DNA of 64,000 bases from Stieleria varia (GCF_038443385.1 NZ_CP151726.1:7068001-7132000); one strand, 5' to 3'; shown: positions 43,920-53,302, counted from the first letter of the stretch. Translations and numbers: made by a program. Notes: generated by a model not told the origin, from the letters alone.

Positions 43920-44732
43920 ATGAATGACCTTTTTCGATTAGACAATGACGTTGCCGTGGTGATCGGCGGAACCGGCGAACTGGGCGGCTTGATGGCCGAG
44001 GCACTGGGTGCCTACGGTGCCAAAGTCGCCGTCGTCGGGCGAAACCCTGAACGGGGCAACGCCCGCGCGGCCAAGATCGCCGAGGCCGGTGGCGAAGCCA
44101 AGTTTTTTGCCGCAGACGGACTCAGCGGCGATTCGCTCAACGAAGCCCGTGAGGCGATCAAGCAGTGGGCGGGTGCTCCTGCATCGGTGCTGGTTAGCGC
44201 CGCGGGCGGCAATCGTCCCGAAGCGACCATCGGACCGGGCGGCGATGTCTGCAAGTTGCCCCTGGACGCTTGGCGCGACGTGTTCGATCTGAACCTTGTC
44301 GGCGGTGCGTTGTTGCCCGCGCAAGTCTTCGCGCCCGACATGATCGATGCCGGCGTCGGTAGCATCATCAACATCGCATCGATGAGCGGAATCATTCCGC
44401 TCTCCCGCGTCGTCGCTTATTCCGCCGCGAAGGCCGCCGTGATCAACTTGACGCTGTGGCTCTCACGCGAGTGGGCAACCACCGGCGTGCGTGTCAACGC
44501 GATCAGCCCCGGTTTCTTTCCGGCTGAACAAAATCGCAAGTTGTTGTTCAACGAAGACGGCAGCTACACCGAGCGTGGCGGCCAAATCATCGGTCACACC
44601 CCGATGGGTCGATTCGGCAAACCGGACGAGTTAGCCGGCGCCACCGTATGGCTAGCCAGTCGACAAGCTTCCTCGTTCGTCACCGGTCAAAACATCGCCA
44701 TCGACGGCGGATTTGCATCGGTCACGATCTGA
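43920..44732 (+). CDS. SDR-family oxidoreductase, D-mannonate oxidoreductase (fructuronate reductase)-like
   Basis: A 270-residue classical short-chain dehydrogenase. Cofactor motif VIGGTGELGGLMAEAL, NAG-like SAAGGNRPEA, catalytic Ser (ASMSGIIPLS), Tyr/Lys (YSAAKAAV), and C-terminal VNAISPGFFPAEQNRKLLFN followed by EDGSYTER and HTPMGRFGKPDELAG. The C-terminal block matches the SDR-type D-mannonate oxidoreductases as I recall them. These reduce fructuronate to mannonate in hexuronate breakdown. The following gene, 51 bases on, is a PfkB kinase fitting 2-keto-3-deoxygluconate, the next intermediates in that pathway, which supports the call; a different keto-sugar substrate remains possible. Confidence 0.83.
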   Translation: MNDLFRLDNDVAVVIGGTGELGGLMAEALGAYGAKVAVVGRNPERGNARAAKIAEAGGEAKFFAADGLSGDSLNEAREAIKQWAGAPASVLVSAAGGNRPEATIGPGGDVCKLPLDAWRDVFDLNLVGGALLPAQVFAPDMIDAGVGSIINIASMSGIIPLSRVVAYSAAKAAVINLTLWLSREWATTGVRVNAISPGFFPAEQNRKLLFNEDGSYTERGGQIIGHTPMGRFGKPDELAGATVWLASRQASSFVTGQNIAIDGGFASVTI

Positions 44733-44783
44733 CCTTCCCTTTCCAAACGATCACCCATTCCCCCATACCCAAACAGAAATCTA

Positions 44784-45872
44784 ATGAGCGGATTGAACAT
44801 TCAAAGCGGCGATACAGAACTCGATTTCCTGGCACTGGGTGCCCTCGTTCACCGCTTGGATCCAGGCGTGATCCCTTTCCGCACTGCAACGTCGTTTGAC
44901 GTCCACGTCTCAGGCGGCGAGTACAACTGCGCCGCCAATCTTGCGTCCTGTTTCGGTTTGAAAACCGGTGTTGCCACCGCAATGGTCGACAACGGAATCG
45001 GTGAATTGATTCAACGCCAAGTCCGTGCGATGGGCGTTCGTCCTTACTACAAAAATTTCAAGCACGACGGCGTGCGTGGCCCAAACATGGCGACCGTTTA
45101 CAGCGATCGTGGTCAAGGCGTTCGCGCTCCCGTTGTTTTCTACAATCGCGCCAACGAAGCCGGCGCGATGCTCAAACCCGGTGACTTTGACTGGAAAGCG
45201 ATCTTCGCCGGCGGTTGCAAATGGGTTCACAGCGGAGGCATCTTTGCCGCACTGTCCAGCACCACCGCCGATGTCGTGATCGAAATGTTCAAGGCCGCAG
45301 GGGAAGCCGGCGCGGTTCGCTCATTCGACTTGAACTATCGTGCCAAGCTGTGGGACACGATCGGCGGCTTGGCCAAGGGCCAAGAGATGATCGCCAAGAT
45401 CGTCGAGCATGTGGACGTTTTGATCGGCAACGAAGAAGACCTTCAGAAGGGACTCGGCGTCAAAGGCCCTGATGTCGAAGAAAAATCCGACAGCAAGCTC
45501 GATCCACAAAGCTTCTTTGGAATGATCGGAAACGTCACCGAAAAATTCCCGCATGTCAAAGCCGTGGCAACGACGCTGCGTGAAGTCCACTCCACGAACC
45601 GACACTCGTGGAGTGCCGTGTTATGGTACGACGGAAAGAACCACGTCGCTCCCACTGCGGAACTTGATGTGATCGATCGCATCGGCGGTGGGGATGGATT
45701 CGCAAGCGGTTTGATCTACAGCTTGATTGATGGACGACCGGCTGAGGAAGCTCTCAAGATCGGTTGGGCACACGGTGCACTGCTGACGACATTCCCTGGC
45801 GATGTCACCCGTGCCACCCTTGCCGAAGTGGAAGCGTTTGCCGAAGGCGGCAGCGCCCGTGTTCAACGCTAA
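44784..45872 (+). CDS. kdgK: PfkB-family sugar kinase, probable 2-keto-3-deoxygluconate kinase
   Basis: A 362-residue ribokinase-fold enzyme. Glycine-rich N-terminal motif SGGEYNCAANLASCFG, the VLIGNEEDLQKGLG block, and the catalytic/anion-hole signature DRIGGGDGFASGLIYSLIDG (Asp base in GGGDG). PfkB kinases phosphorylate sugars with ATP. The pairing with a mannonate-type SDR suggests 2-keto-3-deoxygluconate as substrate; fructose or other sugars cannot be excluded. An insert around residues 225-245 (VKGPDVEEKSDSKLDPQSFF) is longer than in short PfkB members. The downstream ~650 bases are repeat-rich and without a gene. Confidence 0.82.
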   Translation: MSGLNIQSGDTELDFLALGALVHRLDPGVIPFRTATSFDVHVSGGEYNCAANLASCFGLKTGVATAMVDNGIGELIQRQVRAMGVRPYYKNFKHDGVRGPNMATVYSDRGQGVRAPVVFYNRANEAGAMLKPGDFDWKAIFAGGCKWVHSGGIFAALSSTTADVVIEMFKAAGEAGAVRSFDLNYRAKLWDTIGGLAKGQEMIAKIVEHVDVLIGNEEDLQKGLGVKGPDVEEKSDSKLDPQSFFGMIGNVTEKFPHVKAVATTLREVHSTNRHSWSAVLWYDGKNHVAPTAELDVIDRIGGGDGFASGLIYSLIDGRPAEEALKIGWAHGALLTTFPGDVTRATLAEVEAFAEGGSARVQR

Positions 45873-46530
45873 CGACTGACTCGGATCATTCACGCGACTC
45901 ACTACAGTCTACGCAACACGCTTGCGCGAAACGGCTTGCGTGGATCGGCACGAAAACAGTCTGCGCACATCAGCCGCCACGCGATAGCGCCCGGTTCTCA
46001 ATCCAATACTTCGGGAACCGGATGCTATCGCGCTGCGGCTGATGAATAATCCGGGCTAGCGCCTAGCGGCTCACTAAATAGGCAAGCTGCAGGCTCGACG
46101 GACGGAGCTTCGCAGAACAATACCTGAGAAGCCGAATTCCGAGTCAACACGAACCTTTGAATAGCCCTGGCGTTGAACCGGCAGCGACTCTCGCCAGCAT
46201 CTTTGGTCTCACTCAAGTGATCTGTTTTGACCGCTATTCTGCCGGGCTTTGCGGCAAAACACCGGGCGTTGCGGTAGCATAAAAGGGCTGCCGTCGTCGT
46301 GTTATGGATTAGCAATTCGCAGAAAAAAGACGGCAATACCTAAAAAAAAGCGGTACGAAATTCTGCCGAATTTTTCCCGGACATCGCTGGACAAAGGGGA
46401 CAAATCAGATTCCCAATCGGCTACCCTTACAGTAATCACGACACTGTCGTGGGCCTATGTCCCTCAGTATGCTGCTATCGCCTGCAGCGGCTGACTATTC
46501 AATCCTCGCTTCTATTTCAATGAGGTTCTC
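45873..46530. other. Repeat-bearing intergenic region upstream of the small lipoprotein
   Basis: 658 bases without a recognisable gene except that the next gene's promoter must lie near 46300-46530. It contains the palindrome at 45969-46043. From 46076 on it is lower in GC, with runs such as ACCTAAAAAAAAGCGG (46338-46353) and GACAAAGGGGACAAATC; this AT-rich part is the likely promoter zone for the lipoprotein/DUF1559 pair. Confidence 0.55.
45969..46043. repeat. Second full palindrome of the ATCAGCCGC..CCGGTTC family
   Basis: Arms 45969-45997 and 46015-46043 pair at 25 of 29 positions with a 17-base loop. Upstream, CACGAAAACAGTCTGC matches the flank at ~23856, so the repeated unit is longer than the palindrome. 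Confidence 0.8.
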
Positions 46531-46710
46531 ATGGCGTTTGTACGTTTCGGCCTTTGGGCGTTGCTTCCACTTTGTCTTTTTGTTGGTTGTGGCGATTCTG
46601 GCCCAACTGCCCCCAGTCAGGATGAGTTGACTACTTATGTCAACGAGAATCCTGGTGAACCAGAAGTAGACGGCGGCGACGTGGGCAATGGCGACACCGC
46701 GGGCAACTGA
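46531..46710 (+). CDS. Small lipoprotein (59 residues)
   Basis: ATG at 46531 with GAGGT eight bases before it; stop TGA at 46708-46710. MAFVRFGLWALLPLCLFVGC is a short lipoprotein signal with lipobox FVGC (Cys20). The 39-residue mature part (GDSGPTAPSQDELTTYVNEN then PGEPEVDGGDVGNGDTAGN) is acidic, Gly-rich and probably disordered. It lies 45 bases upstream of the DUF1559 gene, with a good ribosome site between, and is likely co-transcribed. Small lipoproteins beside DUF1559 genes are a recurrent planctomycete arrangement (from memory). Confidence 0.75.
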   Translation: MAFVRFGLWALLPLCLFVGCGDSGPTAPSQDELTTYVNENPGEPEVDGGDVGNGDTAGN

Positions 46711-46755
46711 GCCGAGTGTCGAGTTCTTTTTCTTTCTTTTTCTAAGAGGTTTTTT

Positions 46756-48021
46756 ATGCGCAAAACGATGAAGAGCGCTGGTTTCACGTTGGTCGAATTG
46801 TTGGTGGTCATTGCGATCATCGGCATTCTCGTCGGCCTGCTGTTGCCAGCCGTCCAAGCGGCTCGCGAAGCAGCACGGCGGATGAGCTGTAGCAACAATT
46901 TCAAACAGCTCGGATTGGCAATGCAGAATTACCATTCCAATTACAAGAACTTGCCCGCTCACTCGGCAGGCACGACTTACGCCGCCAACTCAGGCACGCC
47001 CGATCCACGACTACCGGTGGCCGGTGGTGGTGGTCACAACCGCAACGAACTGAGCTACCTGCCCGGCCTGCTGCCTTTCATGGAGCAACAAGGGTTGTGG
47101 GAGCAGATCAGCAACCCGATGGACTACAACGGAGACGGAACGGTTGACTATCAAGCCATGGGACCAGATCCTCGCATGACGCTTGCGCATCACGGAACTG
47201 CTCCGTATACGCCGTGGCTGACCGACATTCCGACGCTGCGTTGTCCCAGCGATCCCGGTGTGGGCTTGCCCGCTCAGGGACGTACGAATTATGCGGCATG
47301 CCTTGGTGATTCGCCTCACCACATGCACGTCGGTAACGAGCAAGACAACGGGCTTACTCCCAATGCCAACTGGGCTCTTGCAGAAAAGGCTGCTTGCCGC
47401 GGTGTGTTTGTGGCCAGCAACGAAACCAAGTTCCGCGATATCCTGGACGGGCTGTCGAATACCATTGCCGCTGGCGAAATTGCGACGAGCCTTGGTGACC
47501 GAGATAAGCGAACCCATCCGCCCCAGGCTCCGACGAGCATCATGGCAACCTCCGGAAACCCTCAGGGCCCGGACAATGCGTTGGCATGCCGGGGCATGTT
47601 GGATCCCATTCGCCCTCGTTTCTGGGTCGCCGGTGCGCCCTTTGTCCAATCTCCGATTGCCGTTGGTGGGTCTGTTCAAGAATGGACCCGGGGCATGAAG
47701 TGGGCGTACGGTCGCCCACTTCAATCAGGCATGAACACGATCTTGCCACCCAACTCGGAGATCTGCATGCAAGGCAACGTTCACAATGAAGGTATCTTGC
47801 CGCCCAGCAGTCGCCACCAAGGTGGTGCACACATCTTGATGGCCGACGGTGCGGTCGTCTTCATGAGCGATTCGGTCGAAGCGGGCAACTCAAGTGCTCC
47901 GCCCGTTCGCTGGGACTCATGGGCCATCAATCCCGCAGGCTCTCCAAGCCCTTACGGTCTTTGGGGTGCCCTCGGTACACGTGCTTCTTCCGAAGTGGTC
48001 GAAGAATCACTGAATCAGTAG
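46756..48021 (+). CDS. DUF1559 protein with prepilin-type N-terminus
   Basis: A 421-residue planctomycete-type protein. The N-terminus MRKTMKSAGFTLVELLVVIA is a class III (type IV pilin-like) signal, cleaved after Gly before FTLVE; the hydrophobic helix continues IIGILVGLLLPAVQAAREAA. DUF1559 follows: RRMSCSNNFKQLGLAMQNYH, YLPGLLPFMEQQGLWEQISN, LSNTIAAGEIATSLGD, and the C-terminal SRHQGGAHILMADGAVVFMS typical of the H-X9-DG family. Such proteins are thought to form pseudopilus-like or surface structures. AAGAGG lies six bases before the ATG. The gene ends with a strong terminator. Confidence 0.95.
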   Translation: MRKTMKSAGFTLVELLVVIAIIGILVGLLLPAVQAAREAARRMSCSNNFKQLGLAMQNYHSNYKNLPAHSAGTTYAANSGTPDPRLPVAGGGGHNRNELSYLPGLLPFMEQQGLWEQISNPMDYNGDGTVDYQAMGPDPRMTLAHHGTAPYTPWLTDIPTLRCPSDPGVGLPAQGRTNYAACLGDSPHHMHVGNEQDNGLTPNANWALAEKAACRGVFVASNETKFRDILDGLSNTIAAGEIATSLGDRDKRTHPPQAPTSIMATSGNPQGPDNALACRGMLDPIRPRFWVAGAPFVQSPIAVGGSVQEWTRGMKWAYGRPLQSGMNTILPPNSEICMQGNVHNEGILPPSSRHQGGAHILMADGAVVFMSDSVEAGNSSAPPVRWDSWAINPAGSPSPYGLWGALGTRASSEVVEESLNQ

Positions 48022-48049
48022 TGGCAGCAACGCTGTCATGATCAACACG

Positions 48050-48086
48050 ATGCTTCTCCCGTGGCTCACGGGAGAAGCATTTTTTT
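48050..48086 (+). terminator. Rho-independent terminator after the DUF1559 gene
   Basis: Perfect 14-bp stem (ATGCTTCTCCCGTG at 48050-48063, CACGGGAGAAGCAT at 48067-48080), 3-base loop GCT, followed by a run of Ts (48080-48086), 29 bases after the stop codon. The clearest intrinsic terminator in the window. Confidence 0.93.
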
Positions 48087-48128
48087 GGCGTTGGTGTCGC
48101 CGACCCGCTATCGGGTGTTGAATTAGTC

Positions 48129-48188
48129 GTAGCTTGGCCACTCTTGGCCGACATTCAATACTCAGACGGGCAAGAGTGCCCATCCTAC
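48129..48188. repeat. Imperfect inverted repeat (GTAGCTTGGCCACTCTTGGC type)
   Basis: Arms 48129-48152 and 48165-48188 match at 19 of 24 positions. The right arm GACGGGCAAGAGTGCCCATC resembles a dispersed planctomycete intergenic motif (from memory). Confidence 0.6.
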
Positions 48189-48280
48189 AGTCTTTCAATT
48201 CCAAAAACGGACTACATCAACGAACCGCTATCACGCTGCGGCTAACGAAGAATCCGGATTCGAAATCCGTTCGCACCCCG

Positions 48281-51200
48281 TTACTTCAACTCTCGCTCCC
48301 AAAGCTCATCCTGCCCCTGCGTCGCCAGGTATCGCTTGTTCACGGTCACGTTGCTCCAAACCTGAACCTCCCCAGTAGGCCATGTGACCTCAATGCTCTG
48401 CAGCATTGCTCCGACGCCCAACCCGAGATCCAGTATCGGTTGGTCCGTCACAAAGTAGCCATCGCCGGCTGTCATCCAAGTCGACAGGCTGCCACGGTTC
48501 GTGGTGACCAGCACCTTCGCACCAATCGCGTCGCGTTCACATTGAGTGCCGATCAGTTCCAGTTGAATCCACTGGCCATCGGAACGCGTCTGGTTTCTCA
48601 GTAGTGCAACCGGTCGGTCCAGATGGTTGATCACCAGGTCAATGGCCCCGTTGTTGTCAAAGTCAAACTGGGCCATCGCACGCCCAAGCACCGGTTCCGC
48701 CCAATAGCCAGACTCATCTTGGATATCTGCCGGTTCGAATCGGTCGTTCCTGCCGTAGAGAAACTGCTAGGACATACGAAACGGCTGTCCTTTGTGGGTC
48801 AAATCAAATATATGCCCATTGGTAACGAACAGGTCCTGCCAGCCGTTATGGTCGACATCGATGGCTTTGCACCCGAAACCGACCATGTTCTTGCTCGGCG
48901 AGTCCAGCTCGTATCGAATCGCCTGGTCAGAAAAAAATCCATTGTCTACCTGAAGATATAGATTGGCCGGTTCGTTGTAAAAGTTGGTGACGTGCAGGTC
49001 CACTCGACCATCGTGATTGAAGTCGCCTGTCGCGATTCCCATGCAGCCATACGACGCGCCACTGAAGGCGTTGGCCACTCCAGCGGAGTCGGCAATGTTT
49101 GCCAGCTTGCCGTTGCCGGTATGCTTCAGCAGATGGTTGGGGCGGACATCATTGGCGACGAACACTTCGTTTCGTCCGTCTCCATCGAAATCCGACACCA
49201 TCACACCGAGAGACGTCGCGGGCTTGGCAGCTTCACGATCGATCACGTGTTCAATGAACGCGCCGTTGGTCTGATTTGCAAACCAACGGTCTGGGCTCGC
49301 ATAGTGAGTCAGCGGCGATGGTGTCATGACGCCTCCTTCATCATCCAGCGCCGGTGCTGCATACGCGCCTTCGGTCTCGATATAATTGGACTCAAAAAGG
49401 TCTGGCAAACGATCGCCGTCTATGTCGGCGATCGCGACGGATGCCGTCACCATGTCGTTGCTGTTCATTCCAACAAGCTCAGTCGCGTCGCGAAACGTGC
49501 CGTCCCCATTGTTGATCATCAACCGGTTGGGACCTTGGTTTCCCAGCCACAGATCGGGCCAGCCATCCTGATTGACGTCGCCCGCGGCAATTCCGGCGGA
49601 GTAATGATGGTCATCGGTGCCAGCTTGGTGTCCCACGTCGGCAAACGAGTTGCCAACGTTGCGGAATAATTGGTTCGAAAGAGTGGCGGTCTCGTCGGGT
49701 GGCTGGCATCCACCTTGGGCAAAGTAAACGTCTGGCGATCCGTCCAAGTCGATATCGATCACGGCGATGCCGCCGCCAAGTGACTCATGCAACGCAATGG
49801 AGCTGAGGTCAATCTCGGTGTCCTTGTACCATTGAAAACTCAGTTTCATGTCTGAGGCGACATCCGAGAACACTGGCACCGCCAATGGCTGATCCGAAAA
49901 CGGGTCTTGGTTATCCGTGGGATCACGCATTCGTTCCAGTTGCTCGAGCGAACCGGCGATTTCGAATGTTTCGGGCTTCAAGCCCAACAAAGCAGCATCC
50001 CACGGCATTCTCAAGGCATCGGGATTTGCACGTAGGTCGGCACGACGTTGTGCGATGACCGTTCGAGCGGGCGTCGCGCTTGGCTCCAACGCCAGCAGTG
50101 TCCAATGCAACGCTTCAAAGGGACGTTGTAATTGCAGCATGTACTGGGCCATCAATTGTTTCAGCGCCGGATCGCTTGGGTTATCCAGGATGTCGGCCAA
50201 GAGTTCCTCGGATTTCGCCAATTGAATTGCACGGTACCGAAATTGCTCCGCCGAATCACGTTGATTTAACGCATCCAACACTTTGGCCAAACGTTGGCAA
50301 GACGATCGATCGGTTGGATTGCGACGAACCGCTTCGAGCAACGCTCGGGCACATGCTTCATAGGATTGTTGATCGAAAAGAAAAATTCCCAATGCCGCCC
50401 AGTAGTCGCTCAGCTCTTTCGCAGGCTCTGTTGCGTCAGCGAGCCATTGCCGCACTGCCTGATCGTCCTGTAACTCCGCCAAGAGGCGGCCTCGCAACGC
50501 GAATGGGGCAGCGTGGAATGCATCAATATCATTCGCTACCGTTTCGTGCTGCTGCAGTATCGCCAGTGCATGACTGAACTCGCCGCGACTGAAGAACCAG
50601 CGGGCGGTCTTGGGGGCGTCTTCCTTGGGGGCATCCATCACAGGTGCGGATTCATTGCGACGAATCAGCGAGCAGGTTTCCTCGAACGTGGCGACGCCGG
50701 TTTGCACCAACGCATCGACTTGCCGGGCGGCCTCTTCGCAGCGCCCCTGCTGGTTCAGCAGAAACGACAGCCTGCGGCGCAGCTCAATGACTTGTGAGAA
50801 CCGGCCGCTCGCTTCGGGCACGTTTCGCAATCGTGTCATCGCCTCGGAGAGGCACTCAATGGCTTCGGCGTTTTGATTCGATTGCAGTAAGGATTCCGCG
50901 AGTTGTTCAAGAGCATCCAAGCCCCGTTCCGTATCCAAGTCGATCGATTCGCATAATTCGATTGCGGCGGCGTGGTCACCGGATGCAACTGCAACCCGAA
51001 CTGCGAGCCAGCGAACTTTCTCTGAGCTTGGGTTCAGGACCAAAGCATCCTGAGAAAACTTTGCCGCTGCCTCCAGATCATTGGCGTCCAAAGCGAGTTC
51101 CCCTCGCGACAAGAGGCTTCGCAACCGAGACGCGTTTTCGTCACGCGATTTCGTGCCGTCCGTGGCAGCCGACTCCACACCGCCAGCGAACGAACCTGAA

Positions 51201-51337
51201 GACTGCCCCTGCTTCGATTCGTCCCCATTGCACCCCACGAGTATTCCGACCAAACAAAGCATGGAAATTTGTTTTCGGAACGGCCAACTGTTGTGTGTCA
51301 ACGAATTTTCCGATCGCTTCGATAAAAACACATTCAC
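48281..51337 (-). pseudogene. TPR/FG-GAP/UnbV lipoprotein gene interrupted by one in-frame TAG
   Basis: One continuous homologous frame of 1018 codons with a single internal stop (TAG, plus-strand 48767-48769). The first part, 856 codons, has a lipoprotein-like start (a GTG start; lipobox ILVGC), TPR repeats (for example LRSLLSRGELALDANDLEAA), then FG-GAP/VCBS repeats with calcium loops (GIAVIDIDLDGSPDVYFAQG, GIAAGDVNQDGWPDLWLGNQ, GIATGDFNHDGRVDLHVTNF). It ends GQPFRMS at the TAG. The next codons, QFLYGRNDRF.. then FDFDNNGAIDLVINHLDRPV and WIQLELIGTQCERDAIGAKV, are in the same frame and align with the paralogue at 53303-56200 (FRMPTQIFSGNG). They form the last FG-GAP unit plus the UnbV/ASPIC domain. 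No frameshift is needed. Either a nonsense mutation, a sequencing error or readthrough. Confidence 0.85.
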
Positions 51338-51485
51338 TCTGGGGACTTTGATGTATTGGAAAAATTAGCGAGACTCGATCTTTCTTGAACTTCGCGATTC
51401 CTTCCATACGACGAATTGCACGGCTGCTGCGAAAAAAGGTAAAATTTGAGAAAGTCGAGTGCCTCTCATTGCGTTGCCTATATTA
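51338..51485. promoter_or_regulatory. Shared promoter region of the two divergent lipoprotein genes
   Basis: 148 bases between the start of the minus-strand gene (51337) and the ATG of the split plus-strand gene (51486). TTGAGAAAGTCGAGTGCCTC followed by CGTTGCCTATATTAAT (TATATT-like box ~51478-51483) is a possible sigma-70 promoter for the plus strand. Nothing firm. Confidence 0.35.
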
Positions 51486-51578
51486 ATGCTGACTTCTATC
51501 CAACGTTTTTGCTTTTTGAATTGCGCCGTTTGGATTTTGATCGTAACGGGATGCACTCGTGACCTTAAGCAACAAAAG
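51486..51578 (+). pseudogene. Signal-peptide fragment of the IS-split lipoprotein gene
   Basis: 31 codons from ATG 51486: MLTSIQRFCFLNCAVWILIV then TGCTRDLKQQK. This is a complete lipoprotein signal with lipobox IVTGC (Cys23). It stops reading as a gene at the insertion point of the IS. The codons CAA CAA AAG at the end are the 9-bp target duplication, which reappears at 53303-53311 in the same frame as the rest of the gene. Removing the IS and one duplication joins QQK directly to VEPGNDEYTTKLDQAERLLI. Confidence 0.9.
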
Positions 51579-53302
51579 GAGTGTGACCGGCAACCCGCCG
51601 GTTAACATGCCATGGTAAGCGGAGTGTAGTGGCAGACCATGTTACGGTTTGGATGGGTGCTCTCGCTCAACTCCGTGACTCGCTGTTTGCAGAATTTATC
51701 CCAGTAGTCACTCTGAAATACCGCCCGCACGTTGAGCATGCTCCGTGCAGCTTCCAGCGTCCAACGCATCCCGCTTCGTTCCATGCGGTCCTTTACCAAG
51801 TGCCCGCACGCGCCTTCGATCACACCCGAGGCAATCGGGTAGCCTGCAGCAAGATATTCGTCGTAACGCATCCGATCCTTGTGTTTCTCGAAGTAACCAC
51901 AGATGCGTCGAAGGTCTTTGAGTTTATCGCCCTTGAGTTTCCCAAGCGAACCCATTCGACGTAGCCCTCGGATCACCCCGTTGACCTCACCACGCAGGAT
52001 TTTCAGCAATCGCTCCCGCGTAAACGCTGCTCGCTTTTCGCTGGATTTCTCGAACAATGACGAAGCCTCCCACACGTAAGTCGCTACGTGAATGATGTCC
52101 AAGATTGGCACCACTAATGGATCGTCGCCTAAGTGTAACTGCGCGACTTCCCAGAGGCTCTGCTGACCGTCCATTAACAGAATGATCACTTGGAGTTTCT
52201 TTCGGCGGACACTGACTTGATCTGCGAGCCATGCGATCCCCTCGTGGATACCGCTGATGGGAACCTCCGTATCGTCGTCCACGAAGGTCGCGGGAAAGTG
52301 AGCCGATGTATGCTTGTGCTTTGGCCGCGGTCGTTTCTTTTTGCTCTTGCGTGATTGCGTGCCGGGTTCTTTGTCATCACGGAACAAGGCAGCGACAATT
52401 TGCTCGGCTGTGCGAACATAGGGATCGACGGTGTAAGCACTCGTGACCGTTGCCATGCGACGGTTTCCGGGCCGTTTCTTTGCTGTCTCAAAAGCAGCCA
52501 CTTTGGCGGCATCGTCTTTGATCAAGGGAACGCCCTTGCAGTCGGCCGAAGCGACGAGAAGCTCGGCTTCATCCTTCTTTTTGGGCGTCGGCAAGTCGTC
52601 CAGAAAGGCATCGGCCTGGACCCCCATTCTCTGGCTGGTCTGTTCGAGCGTGTCGATCGAGAATTTCGCTCCGAAAACGAGTTCGAGATTATCAGCGGCC
52701 TGGTTGAATGCGGATTCGACGCAGAACATTTGGGAGAACTCTTGGAGCAGGTACGACCAGCGGTGCTCCGGCAGTTGCATGCGGGCGCTGATCGGATGCA
52801 GTTCGATTCTCTTGTTCTTTCCCGGGCTGTAGGTGTACTGTTGAAAGGCGTGTTCACCGAAAATCGACCGAACCACCGTGTCGGTCGGTTTCTCGCTGCG
52901 TCGCAGTGTTTTGCCTGATTCGCTGACCGCTTGATCACCAAGGTCCCCCTTGCCTTGGAGTTTGGTGAAGAGCTCCATCGCCAGAAAGCCGGTTTTCAAG
53001 ACAAGATTCCACACGGCACGCTCGGTTTCATCGAAAGACTGGCCGCATTTAGAAGCATTGACGACGTGTTCTCGGATGGTGTCGCCGCACTGCTGCAGTT
53101 TCTCGGCGATTTGCTCGGGCGACTGCGGAAAAGAAGACGAAGTGGGGTTGTCAATATCGCTTGAATGTTCGACGCTCATTTCAGCGGCCTCCTGCCTTTG
53201 ATACCTGGAAGTTAGAACCCAAATCATGGCAGGTTGGCCGCTTTTTGTTTACCCAGATTCCGCAATGCTCCGCAGAAGCCCCGCGGGTTGCCGGTCACAC
53301 TC
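51579..53302. mobile_element. ISKra4-type insertion sequence, complete
   Basis: 1724 bp. Perfect 20-bp terminal inverted repeats GAGTGTGACCGGCAACCCGC (51579-51598) and its complement (53283-53302). Flanked by the 9-bp direct repeat CAACAAAAG (51570-51578 and 53303-53311), the target-site duplication. It holds one transposase gene on the minus strand. Both ends, the duplication and the transposase are intact, so insertion is recent and the element may still be active. Confidence 0.95.
51602..53179 (-). CDS. ISKra4-family transposase
   Basis: A 525-residue transposase starting MSVEHSSDID (ATG 53179); the frame is open 48 bases further up, into the IS end. Seen: the N-terminal helical region (HVVNASKCGQSFDETERAVW), VASADCKGVPLI, RRMATVTSAYTVDPYVRTAE, the catalytic core VIILLMDGQQSLWEVAQLHL and ILDIIHVATYVWEAS, and the conserved C-terminal YDEYLAAGYPIASGVIEGAC followed by GHLVKDRMERSGMRW. 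These are the DDE-type blocks of the ISKra4 family as I recall them. The stop codon is 23 bases inside the left terminal repeat end. No disruption is visible. Confidence 0.95.
   Translation of the reverse strand: MSVEHSSDIDNPTSSSFPQSPEQIAEKLQQCGDTIREHVVNASKCGQSFDETERAVWNLVLKTGFLAMELFTKLQGKGDLGDQAVSESGKTLRRSEKPTDTVVRSIFGEHAFQQYTYSPGKNKRIELHPISARMQLPEHRWSYLLQEFSQMFCVESAFNQAADNLELVFGAKFSIDTLEQTSQRMGVQADAFLDDLPTPKKKDEAELLVASADCKGVPLIKDDAAKVAAFETAKKRPGNRRMATVTSAYTVDPYVRTAEQIVAALFRDDKEPGTQSRKSKKKRPRPKHKHTSAHFPATFVDDDTEVPISGIHEGIAWLADQVSVRRKKLQVIILLMDGQQSLWEVAQLHLGDDPLVVPILDIIHVATYVWEASSLFEKSSEKRAAFTRERLLKILRGEVNGVIRGLRRMGSLGKLKGDKLKDLRRICGYFEKHKDRMRYDEYLAAGYPIASGVIEGACGHLVKDRMERSGMRWTLEAARSMLNVRAVFQSDYWDKFCKQRVTELSESTHPNRNMVCHYTPLTMAC

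Noticed and set aside
48281-48691. A separate small gene encoding only a UnbV domain
   Set aside because: Its frame is continuous with the large upstream gene except for one TAG, and the paralogue has both parts in one protein, so it is the 3' end of an interrupted gene.
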